Made by a program: the position numbers and the translations under genes
Origin: Tetramitus jugosus
Taxonomy: Eukaryota; Heterolobosea; Eutetramitea; Acrasida; Vahlkampfiidae
Reading direction: 5' to 3'
Assembly: GCA_937625935.1 (NCBI GenBank)
Contig: OW569380.1
Coordinates: 248,001-312,000 of the forward strand
DNA length: 64,000 nucleotides
The notes under the pieces: generated by a model
Told to the model about the DNA's origin: nothing
Seen by the model: only the letters and a program-made list of their open reading frames with translations
The model's database searches: none
In this document: piece after piece, positions 28,216 to 37,767 of the stretch
Numbering within the stretch: the first letter of the stretch is position 1
How the letters are laid out: each line of letters opens with the position of its first letter

Positions 28216-28330
28216 AAGAGTCAAGCCATCCATACTCTTATCATTTCAAGCCACACATCTGTTCTTCACAAAGAACACAAGGTTACTATACTTTGATGTG
28301 CTCTCGAGGAACCAACTGACCGACCACCAA

Positions 28331-28400
28331 GGGTCATAAAACCTTCTTTTGAGTGTTTCAATGCGTGCACCAGAGCAGCAACAAGAGTCACTCTCTCCCC
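28331..28400 (-). repeat. Inverted repeat, right arm
   Basis: 70 nt, read on the minus strand it runs GGGGAGAGAGTGAC to AAGGTTTTATGACCC. A transcript across both arms could fold into a stem with a 115-nt loop. It lies in the 3' flank of YKT6. Confidence 0.65.
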
Positions 28401-28447
28401 AAGACTCATATTCATTCAATAAATCTATGTACAAAATGATTTTACTA

Positions 28448-29215
28448 CTACTGGAAAGAACAACATGAATTTTGGTCTTTGGCACCATTGTAAAAAGCTT
28501 TGGAGTGAAAGCTTAAATCATCTGATTTACCCACCAAATCATCCATTTTCTCTCCCTTTTTCAACACATTGTCCAAGCACTGATTCATGAGAGTGGTTGT
28601 TTCTTCCAAATCACTCTTTACCTTTAGCAAGTCATCTGCTTCTGTTGGATTTTGATACTTTGTCAACAGAGTATCCATTGCTTTCAAGTGAAGGCAATCA
28701 TCACTCAAGTCATCCGTCTTCCAACGACTCGATGGCACACTCTTCTCATATTCAAGCAATGCTTGCATGACAACACTGAAAGCTACACGTGGAGGATAGG
28801 TAGAATCAGTGATGAGCACACAACAAATACCGTTCACGCGCGAATGAGCGTAGCACATGTTGCCCTTCTCAATCACTTGTTGTCTCTCACCAGGATTCGT
28901 TCTCTTGGCCAACAACCGACTAATAAATGTGACAAACTCGCTGACACTGTATCACAATCAATCAGTGTTCAACATTCAGAAAAAATTCGTGGGGGTGTGA
29001 GATTTTTTCAATCGTAAAGCGCGGAACGCCGCGTCGATGAAAAACGCGCCGAATTTCTCCGCGCATTAAATCAAAAAACAATCAACAAACCTTGATCTCT
29101 GAAAAAAGCCAAAGTCAGATAAATCTGTGCTCGTAGAAAGAATGACAGGCTCAATATTTTGACTCTCATCATAACCCTCCCATTTTATAATATTCAATGC
29201 TAAAATCTTCACCAT
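28448..29215 (-). CDS. YKT6: YKT6 longin R-SNARE (two exons)
   Basis: complement(join(28448..28946, 29091..29215)), 207 residues. YKT6 is the prenylated R-SNARE of ER-Golgi, vacuolar and autophagosome fusion. Exon 1 starts MVKILALNIIKWEGY and ends in FGFFQRSS, exon 2 continues VSEFVTFISRLLAKRT: the junction restores the diagnostic FFQRSSVxEF of the family. The intron is 144 nt (GTTTGT...ATACAG). The SNARE motif carries the zero-layer region TTTLMNQCLDNVLKKGEKMD, and the C-terminus SKAFYNGAKDQNSCCSFQ matches YKT6 with adjacent Cys for palmitoylation and a CSFQ CAAX box for farnesylation. The upstream exon is missed if only the long ORF is taken. Divergent from the Trx-UBX gene (208 bp between starts). 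Confidence 0.95.
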
Positions 29216-29423
29216 TTTGTTTTCGTTTTTTGCTTGCTTGATTTTCTCAATTGGAGTTCTGAGTCAGTCCCGACATCGGAGCAAAACCTGTCATGTATTT
29301 TTGTTTTCTCATTTTGGTGCCGGAACAAAATGTCTATTGTTAGCTCACAAGTCACTTCCACCAAAAAACGCACCAACAAAAAAAAAGCTGTAGTTGCTGA
29401 TCAACACACACGAACAAAACATC

Positions 29424-31037
29424 ATGTCAAAAGTGAAAGAGATCTCAAGTGAAGAACAATACAGAGACATCTTGCGTAACTCTGGTAATAAACTTGTCAT
29501 TGTTGACTACTTTGCTACATGGTGTGGTCCATGTATGGCCGCAGCACCTCAATTTGCCAATTTGAGCAACAAGTATGCCAATGTTGTGTTTGTCAAGGTT
29601 GATACGGACAAGAATCGTTCCATTGCTTCCAATGCCGGTGTCAAGGCACTCCCTACGTTCATGCTGTACAAGAACAATGTCAAGTTGACTGAATTTTCAG
29701 GTGCTGATATGCAAAAATTGGAACAGTTGATTGCACAGTATGGTGATACATTTGAGTCGTTCAAGGGATCTGGAAAAACATTGTCTTCTAGCAGTGGTAG
29801 TGGTAGTGGTGGTGGAATGGCAGGTAAAGCAGTGGATCGATCTGTGCTATTAAAGAGATTTGGTGGTTTGAGTGCAGAGGACGAAGAGCGAAAGAAGAGA
29901 TTAGCTGCTTCTGCTTCTTCGTCATCATCGTCATTGGAACTCGGAGATCAAACACAAAAGGCAAAAGTCACAACAATGAATGAAACGGGACTCACGGAAG
30001 AAGAGTTGGACAATTTATCAGAGGAACAATTGCTCAAGAGAGCCATCGAATTGTCCATGAAGCAGCAAACAGAAAGTGAAACAAGTGTTGAGGAACAACC
30101 GGCTGCTGTGGAGAGCAAGACTGGAGCGTTGCCCGTTCTGGACATTGTTCTTGACAAGGACGAAAAAGTACCAACGCAGGAAGATGTAGATAAGAAGGTG
30201 GAGGAAATGGTGGACAACAAGGTGTTATCCGAGTTGTTGGAGATGGAATTCTCCAAAACAAGAGCATTGAAGGCACTGTTGGCCACTGGTGGTAAAAACC
30301 AAGAGAGTGCAATTGAATGGCTTGTCGAGCATCAAACAGATGAAGACATTGATGATCCAATTCAGTTCAAGGTCATTACCTATGAAGAACAGCGACAGAA
30401 GCTCAAGGCAGCAAAAGAAAAGGCAAAGCAACTGCAGGCCGAAGCAAGAAAGAAGGTCGAGTTGATTGAGAAGCAGAATGCCAAGGAAAGAGAACGGAGA
30501 AGAATCACTGAAGGAAAAGCCACTCTACAAACACTGAGAGAGATTGAAGAGGCTCAAAAGAGAAGAGACACAGAGGCTGCCAAGTTTGAGAAGAAAAAGC
30601 TGGCAGAGGAGAGAGCAAGAGTGAAGCGCATCCAAGAAGAAGATCAAGCAAAGAGAAGGATCGAACGATTGCAGAGAGAAGGAAAGTTGGAAGAAGTTGC
30701 CGAGATTGAAAGAGAGTTTGGTTGGACGCCATCAGTCTCTGCTTCATCTAGTGCAAGCTCATCTTCCTCCTCTGCTTCAGCATCATCAGCAGCCTCCAAT
30801 GAGTGCGTTATTAGATTGAGATTGCTGAATGGTGAGACTCAAGCGTGTTCATTCTCGCCCAATGATCCATTGCAGGCCGTGTTTGATCATGCAGTCTTGC
30901 TTCAACAAGGCAACAAGCGATTCTCATTGATTACTCCCATGCCGCGCAAAGTGTACAAGGGTGCAGATTTGAAACAAACTTTGAAGCAATTGGGGCTGTG
31001 TCCAAAGTGTCAACTCATCTGCTCACCTGCTGTATAA
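29424..31037 (+). CDS. Thioredoxin-UIM-UBA-UBX protein
   Basis: 537 residues from the ATG at 29424. Domains in order: an intact thioredoxin domain with active site WCGPC (residues 33-37) and cis-Pro ALPTF; a Ser/Gly linker; a UIM-like helix EEQLLKRAIELSMKQ (about 199-213); a UBA domain LLEMEFSKTRALKALLATGG...AIEWLVEH (about 265-310); a long charged coiled coil (about 320-435); Ser/Ala linker; and a C-terminal UBX domain (about 459-537) with FSLITPMPRKVYKG containing the p97-binding FPR-like S/T-P-x-P-R loop. UBA-coil-UBX resembles UBXN1/SAKS1. It probably links ubiquitinated, perhaps oxidised, substrates to p97/Cdc48 (inference). The redox-active thioredoxin here differs from the inactive UAS domain of UBXN7/FAF proteins. 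Confidence 0.92.
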   Translation: MSKVKEISSEEQYRDILRNSGNKLVIVDYFATWCGPCMAAAPQFANLSNKYANVVFVKVDTDKNRSIASNAGVKALPTFMLYKNNVKLTEFSGADMQKLEQLIAQYGDTFESFKGSGKTLSSSSGSGSGGGMAGKAVDRSVLLKRFGGLSAEDEERKKRLAASASSSSSSLELGDQTQKAKVTTMNETGLTEEELDNLSEEQLLKRAIELSMKQQTESETSVEEQPAAVESKTGALPVLDIVLDKDEKVPTQEDVDKKVEEMVDNKVLSELLEMEFSKTRALKALLATGGKNQESAIEWLVEHQTDEDIDDPIQFKVITYEEQRQKLKAAKEKAKQLQAEARKKVELIEKQNAKERERRRITEGKATLQTLREIEEAQKRRDTEAAKFEKKKLAEERARVKRIQEEDQAKRRIERLQREGKLEEVAEIEREFGWTPSVSASSSASSSSSSASASSAASNECVIRLRLLNGETQACSFSPNDPLQAVFDHAVLLQQGNKRFSLITPMPRKVYKGADLKQTLKQLGLCPKCQLICSPAV

Positions 31038-31195
31038 ATATTGTTTTCTTTTGTATCATGTTTCTTGTAAAGAACACACTCAACTTCAAGTGGCTTACAT
31101 GTTCTCAAAAGACAAGAACAACGCACAACAACTCCTCTTCCAACAATATGCAACCAACGACTTCGATGAAAAAAACACAATGAGCGTGCCAGAGT

Positions 31196-31483
31196 TTATT
31201 TCTCTTGCTTAAACTGTTTCATGCCCTTCTTGTTAAACGTGGAGAACTGGTAACCCAGAGTTCCCAAGGCATTCCTTGTTTTTCTTGCTTCAAGCTTTTG
31301 TCTATTCACACAAACGGAATATCTAGCATAGTAACCGAGACAGAGCTCTTGGTTAACTGCATTCTTGACGAGACAAGAAGTGAGGACTTCACCCTCTGCA
31401 GCACACATCTCAGATTGCTCTTGATCCATGCGAGAGAGAATGAGTGCCTTTCTGACATTCCATCTTCCAATTCTGGTGGTCAT
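31196..31483 (-). CDS. Twin CX9C mitochondrial intermembrane-space-type protein
   Basis: 95 residues. The cysteines form C-x9-C, then ten residues, then C-x9-C (CAAEGEVLTSC and CLGYYARYSVC), the coiled-coil-helix-coiled-coil-helix hallmark of proteins imported and oxidised by Mia40/Erv1. The N-terminus is basic (MTTRIGRWNVRKALILSR) and the C-terminus is Lys rich. It could be a CMC/COX assembly factor, a complex I accessory subunit or a CHCHD1-type mitoribosomal protein; I cannot decide. It converges with the Trx-UBX gene. Confidence 0.75.
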   Translation of the reverse strand: MTTRIGRWNVRKALILSRMDQEQSEMCAAEGEVLTSCLVKNAVNQELCLGYYARYSVCVNRQKLEARKTRNALGTLGYQFSTFNKKGMKQFKQEK

Positions 31484-31674
31484 GATTTGAAATTAAAAAA
31501 ATAACTGCCGTGCTAGTCGGGTCGGGTAAGGATGATGTTTTTTTTGTGTTTTTGTTTGATTGCAATGGCGGGAAAAATCTGAATGATATTTTCCCGCGTA
31601 CAAAGCAAGTTCCGATCGTGTGAAAAATATAACATTAACTGAGGTTTATATACTTTATGTTTTATTTTATCGAG

Positions 31675-33202
31675 TTAGTAGGCGTCGTGTCTATTGACAT
31701 CAGCTGCTGATGTTTGTGCGTAATACTTCTTGACAGTATTCACAGAGTCCTTGCCAGACAAGTAGAGTGATTCCTCTTCGTCCGAAGCCTTCTTTCCACA
31801 GCAGCCACACAACAAATTGTTCAACGGCCGAACAACAGCCTCAATCGCACGCTTCAACCGATCTCTCTCAGTCGCTTCACTCTCCTTCTTCATACTGTAC
31901 ACAACGATACCCAGGATCAGAATGATCAGTGCAATACCATCGAAACCAGTCAATTTGTTCTGTGTGGCCTCACCAGCCAAGAATGGAATCAAGAAACCAA
32001 CATTACTCAATGCCAATCTCGCAGCAGATGCAATCACAGCCAATGTAGAGCTACCACGTTGGAAAACAACAAGAATCAAAATGTTATAAGTCATGTTAAA
32101 GACGATAAACACAATGAATACGGCCCAGAACCAATCACATTGATCAGGACTGTCTCCCGTGAGAATCGAGTTGAATCCAAAGAAGCACTTGATACTGTTG
32201 ACAAAGTATTGTGGCAACTGTTTTGGAGCAATGTAGGAGGCAGGTGCTGGCAATGGAACAAAAGTAATTGGGAAGCACATTAATCCAAAAATGAATTGAT
32301 AAAAGGCGACCCATCCGTTCAAATACCACACATCCAAATTCTATTCATCATCCATCATCAAAATATCACACAGAGACATCAACCATTTCATTTTTGTAAC
32401 CAAAATAATGATTAGAAAATGAACAACAAAAGCGACAAAGCTAAAGAAAGCTTCAGCCAAAAAAAATCAACAACAAATAAATGACAACATACAGCTTCCT
32501 TCAAATACTTTTCCTTGTAGACATTGGAGGCAGCCATAGGAACATTGGCCAAAAACAATAAAAAGATCCAAATCCAAGTGTACTGATTGGTGCTTCCACT
32601 GGCACTATCAGCAGCAAACATGGGCCAAATATCAACAGTGATACCAGCCATCACAAGTGATACACCACACACGTGCAATGGTGAATATCTCATGTGCAAA
32701 AACACAAAACTTGCAATCATATTGACAAACACGACAGATTGACTCATGACAACATTGACGGAACCAGAGACCAATGCAGCAGGAATCGTAGAGATCAAAA
32801 CACTCAACGAATCAAACACACCCATGAGAATAAACTTGTAATTGGGGAAAGCTCTCATTTCTTTGGTAATGGCCTTGGAGATGAACATTTTGTACCATAC
32901 GACTGGCCAAGCAACTACATGAACAAGAGATGAGAAAAAAAATGAATTTTTGTGTTAGCTTTTTTGTTTTGAATTTTTTCACATGTGATGAATGACGTAC
33001 CAAACATGAAACCAACAGACAACAAAATATCAGCCAATATATAAGTATAATTTCTCATCTTGGTGGCCATACGCACATAGAGCACAAAATCAATGCTTCT
33101 AGCTAACACCATGATCACAGTGCAAGAGAAGAGAATAAGACCTTCCTTGACTGGATTTGGCTTAATTTTTTCCTCTTGTTGGGGCAATTCGTCCAAGTCC
33201 AT
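31675..33202 (-). CDS. CRT-like (chloroquine-resistance-transporter-like) membrane transporter, three exons
   Basis: complement(join(31675..32340, 32493..32914, 33001..33202)), 429 residues. Introns of 86 nt (GTACGT...ATGTAG) and 152 nt (GTATGT...AATAG) were placed by frame. About ten hydrophobic spans of the drug/metabolite transporter fold are seen, with CRT-family-like stretches: VNVVMSQSVVFVNMIASFVF, ANVPMAASNVYKEKYLKEA, two-cysteine lumenal loop (SIKCFFGFNS...SPDQCDWFW) and VFQRGSSTLAVIASAARLAL. CRT proteins sit in the digestive vacuole or lysosome membrane and export peptides or cationic solutes; length matches PfCRT (424). N- and C-termini are charged and cytosolic, the latter ending in a Tyr-containing tail. 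Divergent from the LRR gene. Confidence 0.85.
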
Positions 33203-33470
33203 TTTTTTAATCCAAGTGAATGCTTTGATTTGTTTTTTTCCAAAGTTGTTGGCGATTTCGTTGTTCTTCTCTAACGACGATTGTGAAAAAAGCAAGACAA
33301 GCTTCATGAGCGAAAAACTACATTCGAGCTCCGTCAGTTGGAAGGGCGGGATTTTGAGCTTGGAAACGATCATTTTTACAATCGTAGAATTGGTTGGCGG
33401 AGTGGAACATCTACGAATTTTCGGGTGGAGGAGTTGGGCGGCAATAATTCCTGGAGTGAGGCGAAAAGAA

Positions 33471-35720
33471 ATGGAGAGAGGATCAATGGATGGGGATCCA
33501 GATCTCAATGAAAAGGACAGAGTAGTGTTAAGTTCTTCGTTTTACTTGGATGGAAGACGAAAGGCAATCGATTGGACAGATATTGTGAAGAGCTTAGAAA
33601 GGGTGACTCATGTTCACTTTAAAAATGTGAAATGTGGAACCGATGAACTGGAGATGATTGATAACTCTATCAAGAGAAACACGATTATGAGTTTAAAACT
33701 GGAATGTGCAGATATTGAAACCAAGGAAATAGACCAATTGTTGACATTCTTATCGAATCAGAGGAAGACATTGAAAGAGTTAAGTTTGGGGAAGAATCGC
33801 ATTACGAGTAGCGATTTAATGATACTTGCAGAGTGGATCAACCATTGTGGAGACGATTTAGTTCTAGAAACCATCAATCTATCGGGCAATATGATTTCAG
33901 ATTACAACATGGATATTTTGTGCGAGAGTTTAGAAGCGATTCACACCTTGTCCGAATTGTCCTTGTTTTCGAACAATTTATCGGAAGGGGGTTGTCGTTG
34001 TATCGCTGATCTTTTATCTTCATCTCATGGATTGAGAGTATTGGATTTGTGGAATAATAAGCTTGGTGCCGTCGGAATAGCTCAGTTATGCAGGGTGTTT
34101 ACAGATAACTCCTTTCATGTTCAAATTGTATGTATTGTCAACGGATGTGCTGAATCAGAAGAAAAACTAACTAATTGAAAGACTAAACTGAACATTGGAA
34201 GCAACAATATTGGCGATGTTGGTGCTTGTCTCATCGCCAAGTACATATCAAGTAATCAGTATATTTCAATATTGGATATCAGCAACAATAGCATCTCTGA
34301 TAAGGGAGGGTCTGCCATAGCTACAGCACTTCATTCGAACACAAACTTGGTGGTCATCGATCTTAGAGCGAACAACCTCTCATTCTTCTCTTGTTTTCAA
34401 ATCATAGAAGCGATTGGAGGCCATCAAACCCTCTCTTATGTTAATTTGTACAGAAACAAAGTAGCAGAAGAAGATTGCGAGAAACTAACTAAAATTCAAA
34501 GCAACAGAGATCCCCTCTCCAAAGTTGAGATTCACATTTCACCGAGTCATTGTCATATCGAACCTTGTTCGAGCTCTATCGAGTTAAATGTTGAAGCAAT
34601 TTTGAAATCACCTCGACCTGAGAAGATTTGTAAGCCCATTCGATCTAACAAACTAATTGCATCTAGTGTTTTGGAAGAAGATAGTTCGAGTCCAATCGAA
34701 AATGCTCCCAAAATTGTAAAAGTTGAAGAAAATTACTTCGAAGAAAAGGGTGATAAGAATACATCAAACAATCATCCAATAACCGAGCTGAATACATCTG
34801 AAGTACCCACAACAAAATCACCTCCTTCGACTCAACTTTCAACACCAGAAAAGAGTTCTAGGATATCAGTAATTAATGAACAATTCGAAGCTGAAATCGA
34901 GGAATTGTTAAAACAAACAACACCTCCCAGATCAAGTCCAACAAAAGCTCAATTAGAACCCATTAACGAAGAGAACGTGTCCCAGGAATTACTCCAAGCC
35001 ATAGCAAAGAGAATTAAAATGGAAAAGAGTGGAATAGCCATTACCATCGATCCAGTCGAAGCCAATGTTGATCAAGCTCGGAGTAGAAGTTACTCAGATC
35101 AAACATCCAAAGGAATTGACGGCGGTAGTGACAGCGATGGATCTGCCGAGAGAACACTGACTTTCAAGGGTATTGCCTATGGAGAAGGAGATGATGGATT
35201 GACAGAGAGGGAGGTGTACATCAAAATAACAGTACACTACATGACAATCAAGAAGAGGCAGAGAAGGCTACGGAGGAAGAAGTTAATACGGCGGATACCA
35301 CTGAGTAGAGTTAAAGCAACTCGTGATATCGATGATCCCAAGTTAATAACCATTGAGTACGGCTCATCTGACGTTAGTATGAACTCTTTTGTCTTCAAAA
35401 CATCAGAAATGGACCTATTTGCCTCCTCCTTACGCATCCTACAAGAGAAGAAGCTATCGCTGACTCACACTCCACTTCAGGTTGAAACAAATGAAGACAC
35501 TACAGATTCATTTGATGAACGAACATTCACATCCGGGTCTTCTGGATCATTCGTTCGGCCTGGTCTTCCCAAAACAAGATCTCTCTCGAGTCCAACTTTC
35601 CGGACCTTCATGAAAAAGAAACTTCAACAACAATCTGGTGCCATTCCATTTCGTTCCAAGCCAAATGACACTCCTTCAACAAGTGAACTTGACACAACCT
35701 CGAACTCCTCTTTCCGATGA
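33471..35720 (+). CDS. Leucine-rich-repeat protein with C-terminal PH-like domain (two exons)
   Basis: join(33471..34127, 34182..35720), 731 residues. The 54-nt intron (GTATGT, branch-like CTAACTAAT, ending GAAAG) is phase 0 and contains an in-frame stop, explaining two adjacent same-frame ORFs. About eight ribonuclease-inhibitor-type LRRs are seen (LKELSLGKNRITSSDL, LETINLSGNMISDYN, LRVLDLWNNKLGAVG, LDISNNSISDKG). A Ser/Pro/Glu-rich linker follows, then about 110 residues resembling a PH or GRAM fold (TLTFKGIAYGEGDDGLTERE ... MDLFASSLRILQEKK), then a Ser-rich tail. The start at 33471 avoids an improbable upstream extension antisense to the neighbouring transporter. It resembles CARMIL-type LRR+PH scaffolds with reversed order; function unknown. 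Confidence 0.8.
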
Positions 35721-36105
35721 CCTGGTTACTTTTTCTCTCCACGGTTCGATGCTAACCGGGAATACATAAACCAAAGAAACTATTTCCTTGGTTATTTTGC
35801 CGCTCAGTACCGATTGGGAATCTGTCCAGATTGATTTTGGAACCTGCTCGTCCATCAAAAAAAATGATTGACGAGCCAAAGTTTGTTCTTCAAACGTCAC
35901 CGTTTCCGCTTGATGATCCAAAAACCATCAAGTTCAAGTAGCACTTGGCGCCAAAAAAAATTGAGCACCGAATTGAATTTCCTGCAAGCCAGAACAGAAA
36001 AGCTCACACAATAGATATTTATCAGGTCATTGTCACTATTCCTTACTTCTGGAAAACAACAACAAAACATCGAAACCAACAGCAACGCAACAGATAAATA
36101 CTATC
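35721..36105. other. Intergenic region upstream of the RPEL gene
   Basis: 385 bp. It contains a small hairpin (TCGTCCATCA, A-rich loop, TGATTGACGA, about 35849-35873) and overlapping short frames on both strands (plus 35756-35941, minus 35676-35921), neither recognisable. Promoter of the RPEL gene should be near 36050. Confidence 0.4.
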
Positions 36106-36713
36106 ATGGTCAACACATTTTCACTCTCACCAAGAGAAATTAGCCGTATGTGTTTTTTGTTCGTGTCACCAAATTTTTCCCTCCAAAAACTCACGCGCCT
36201 TTTTTTCGTTCGCTTCTCTTTACGACTACAGACTTGGAGGACTATCTCCTACATCGACCTGATCCAGCGACACTTGTCGACAAGAATATACTCAAGGACC
36301 CTCTTGTTGCTCCCACACTCATCAAAGCTTCAGAGAAGATCAAGTGGGAAAAAAAGTCCACCTTTTTACAACACAAGATTCACGATAGACCAGAGGTGAG
36401 TGACCTCATTGATCGTGGCATCATCAAAACTGAACAAGAAAGGCATGAAAATCATCGAATGGAAGTAGCTTCACACTTGGAGTACCTGTTGAATCACAGA
36501 CCCAATGCAAGTGACCTCAAACAAAAGCACATTATGCCATCGTGCAGTGCATCACCTGCGATTCAAGCAGTTCAACAAAAACTAGAAAAGGACTCTCATA
36601 AGATGATGTTGACGAGTCGTTTGCAACAGAGACCATCACCTGAAGAAGTTCAGAAGAAAATTTTGGCGTATCAGTCACCTCTCATGACCACATTGATGAA
36701 TGCTCAAACCTAA
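36106..36713 (+). CDS. Four-RPEL-motif actin-binding protein (two exons)
   Basis: join(36106..36145, 36232..36713), 173 residues, with an 86-nt intron (GTATGT...TACAG). The short first exon supplies MVNTFSLSPREIS and restores an ATG start. The rest is four RPEL-type motifs: LLHRPDPATLVDKNIL, HDRPEVSDLIDRGII, LNHRPNASDLKQKHIM and LQQRPSPEEVQKKIL. RPEL motifs in MRTF and Phactr proteins bind monomeric G-actin. No SAP, leucine zipper or PP1-binding region is present, so it is a bare RPEL array, which could sequester or sense G-actin in a motile amoeba (inference). Confidence 0.88.
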
Positions 36714-37077
36714 GCAATAATGAATAGAATACAATAGGACACGCGTGAATAATGAGATGAAAAAGCACAATGTGAGATGATGGCAATGACTGCGACAACG
36801 ACTACGGTTCTTCTACAGTGAGACATTGAGCAATGAAACTGCCAAATGTGAAAATTGTTTTGGTGCGTCAACCGTTTGTCAAAAGAATGAACTTTGAGTC
36901 ATGTGAATGCCAACTCAAAAACGAATGAGGTGTTTTTGGAATGCAACATGGACGAATATGGTTCCTGGTGGTCAAGGAATTGGAGCACAATGGAACGAAA
37001 GAGTGAGCACAAGTAAAAAGAAGAGCAAACTTTTTTTGAAAGCAAATATCATATCATTCATCAATGGTTTTTTAGTT
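36714..37077. other. Convergent intergenic region
   Basis: 364 bp between the stops of the RPEL and COMMD genes. One frame of 79 codons lacks protein-like features. Nothing else recognised. Confidence 0.5.
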
Positions 37078-37674
37078 TTACATGGACAACGAATGAATTC
37101 GCTCTTGAATTTCTTGCAATTGTTCTACAACGGTAAACAGTGTTGATTTGTCCACTTCGAAAACAACCTTACTGTCCATGGTCGTATTCAACTCCACAAT
37201 GGCCACCGTCTCTGTCATCTCACTCAAATCATCCGGATTGGTCAATTGATCAATTCTCCACTTTAGTCCGCCCTTCTTCTCCGACAGTGCACTCGTAAAA
37301 TTACTGTTGGAGATGAGTTGAGAGTGTATCTTGTGTTGTTCCGTGTTCCAGAAATGACTGAGAACATTCATGTCGTTTTCAGAAATGGACATTCCATTTT
37401 TTTGTTGTTGTTGCTGTAGGTAGTCTGTGAATTGGGATGTCGATAAATTTTTGTAGGCGGCATGTTGCAGTATGCTACTGTACAATTCAATCCAATTGTT
37501 GTATTGCGTAGTCTCGTTGCTGTCTTCGTCATTTTCATTCACGTTAAAAATTTGTTGTTTGACTTCTTTAATGGTCATTTTTTGATAGAATATTACTTGT
37601 ACAATTCCACGCAAGAGAGCCAAGAGTTGTTTCTTGTCTAGTTGCTGGTGTTGTGACGTCGTGTGATCGCTCAT
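37078..37674 (-). CDS. COMM-domain protein, COMMD1-like
   Basis: 198 residues. The C-terminal about 75 residues form a COMM domain (LKWRIDQLTNP, TVAIVELNTTMDSKVVFEVD, LFTVVEQLQEIQERIHSL), with the conserved W-R-I/V-D at its start. COMMD proteins assemble a decameric ring in the Commander complex with Retriever and CCC subunits, recycling endosomal cargo, and also bind cullins. The N-terminal helical domain (LLALLRGIVQVIFYQKMTIK) and length resemble COMMD1. The Gln-tract near residue 90 is low complexity. It converges on the RPEL gene. Confidence 0.85.
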   Translation of the reverse strand: MSDHTTSQHQQLDKKQLLALLRGIVQVIFYQKMTIKEVKQQIFNVNENDEDSNETTQYNNWIELYSSILQHAAYKNLSTSQFTDYLQQQQQKNGMSISENDMNVLSHFWNTEQHKIHSQLISNSNFTSALSEKKGGLKWRIDQLTNPDDLSEMTETVAIVELNTTMDSKVVFEVDKSTLFTVVEQLQEIQERIHSLSM

Positions 37675-37767
37675 GTTTGTTTTTCTCTCTTGTTGTTTTC
37701 TATGGTTGTTGACCGCGATTTTTTGTTTGTGTTGAATTGTTCCGACTTGGAACGAGGCGTTTAGGGT

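Larger units (their letters stand above)
27428..28447. other. Intergenic region with inverted repeat
   Basis: About 1 kb between the PI31-like start and the YKT6 stop (both minus strand). No gene is evident. An imperfect inverted repeat of about 70 bp (28148-28215 and 28331-28400) occupies its right-hand part. Confidence 0.5.

Noticed and set aside
33093-33470. N-terminal extension of the LRR gene
   Set aside because: It runs antisense through the first exon of the CRT-like transporter and has no repeat or domain features; the ATG at 33471 is a better start.
35864-35941. Short ORF beginning MIDEPKFVLQTSPF
   Set aside because: Only 25 codons from the ATG and overlapped by an equally plausible minus-strand frame; insufficient support.
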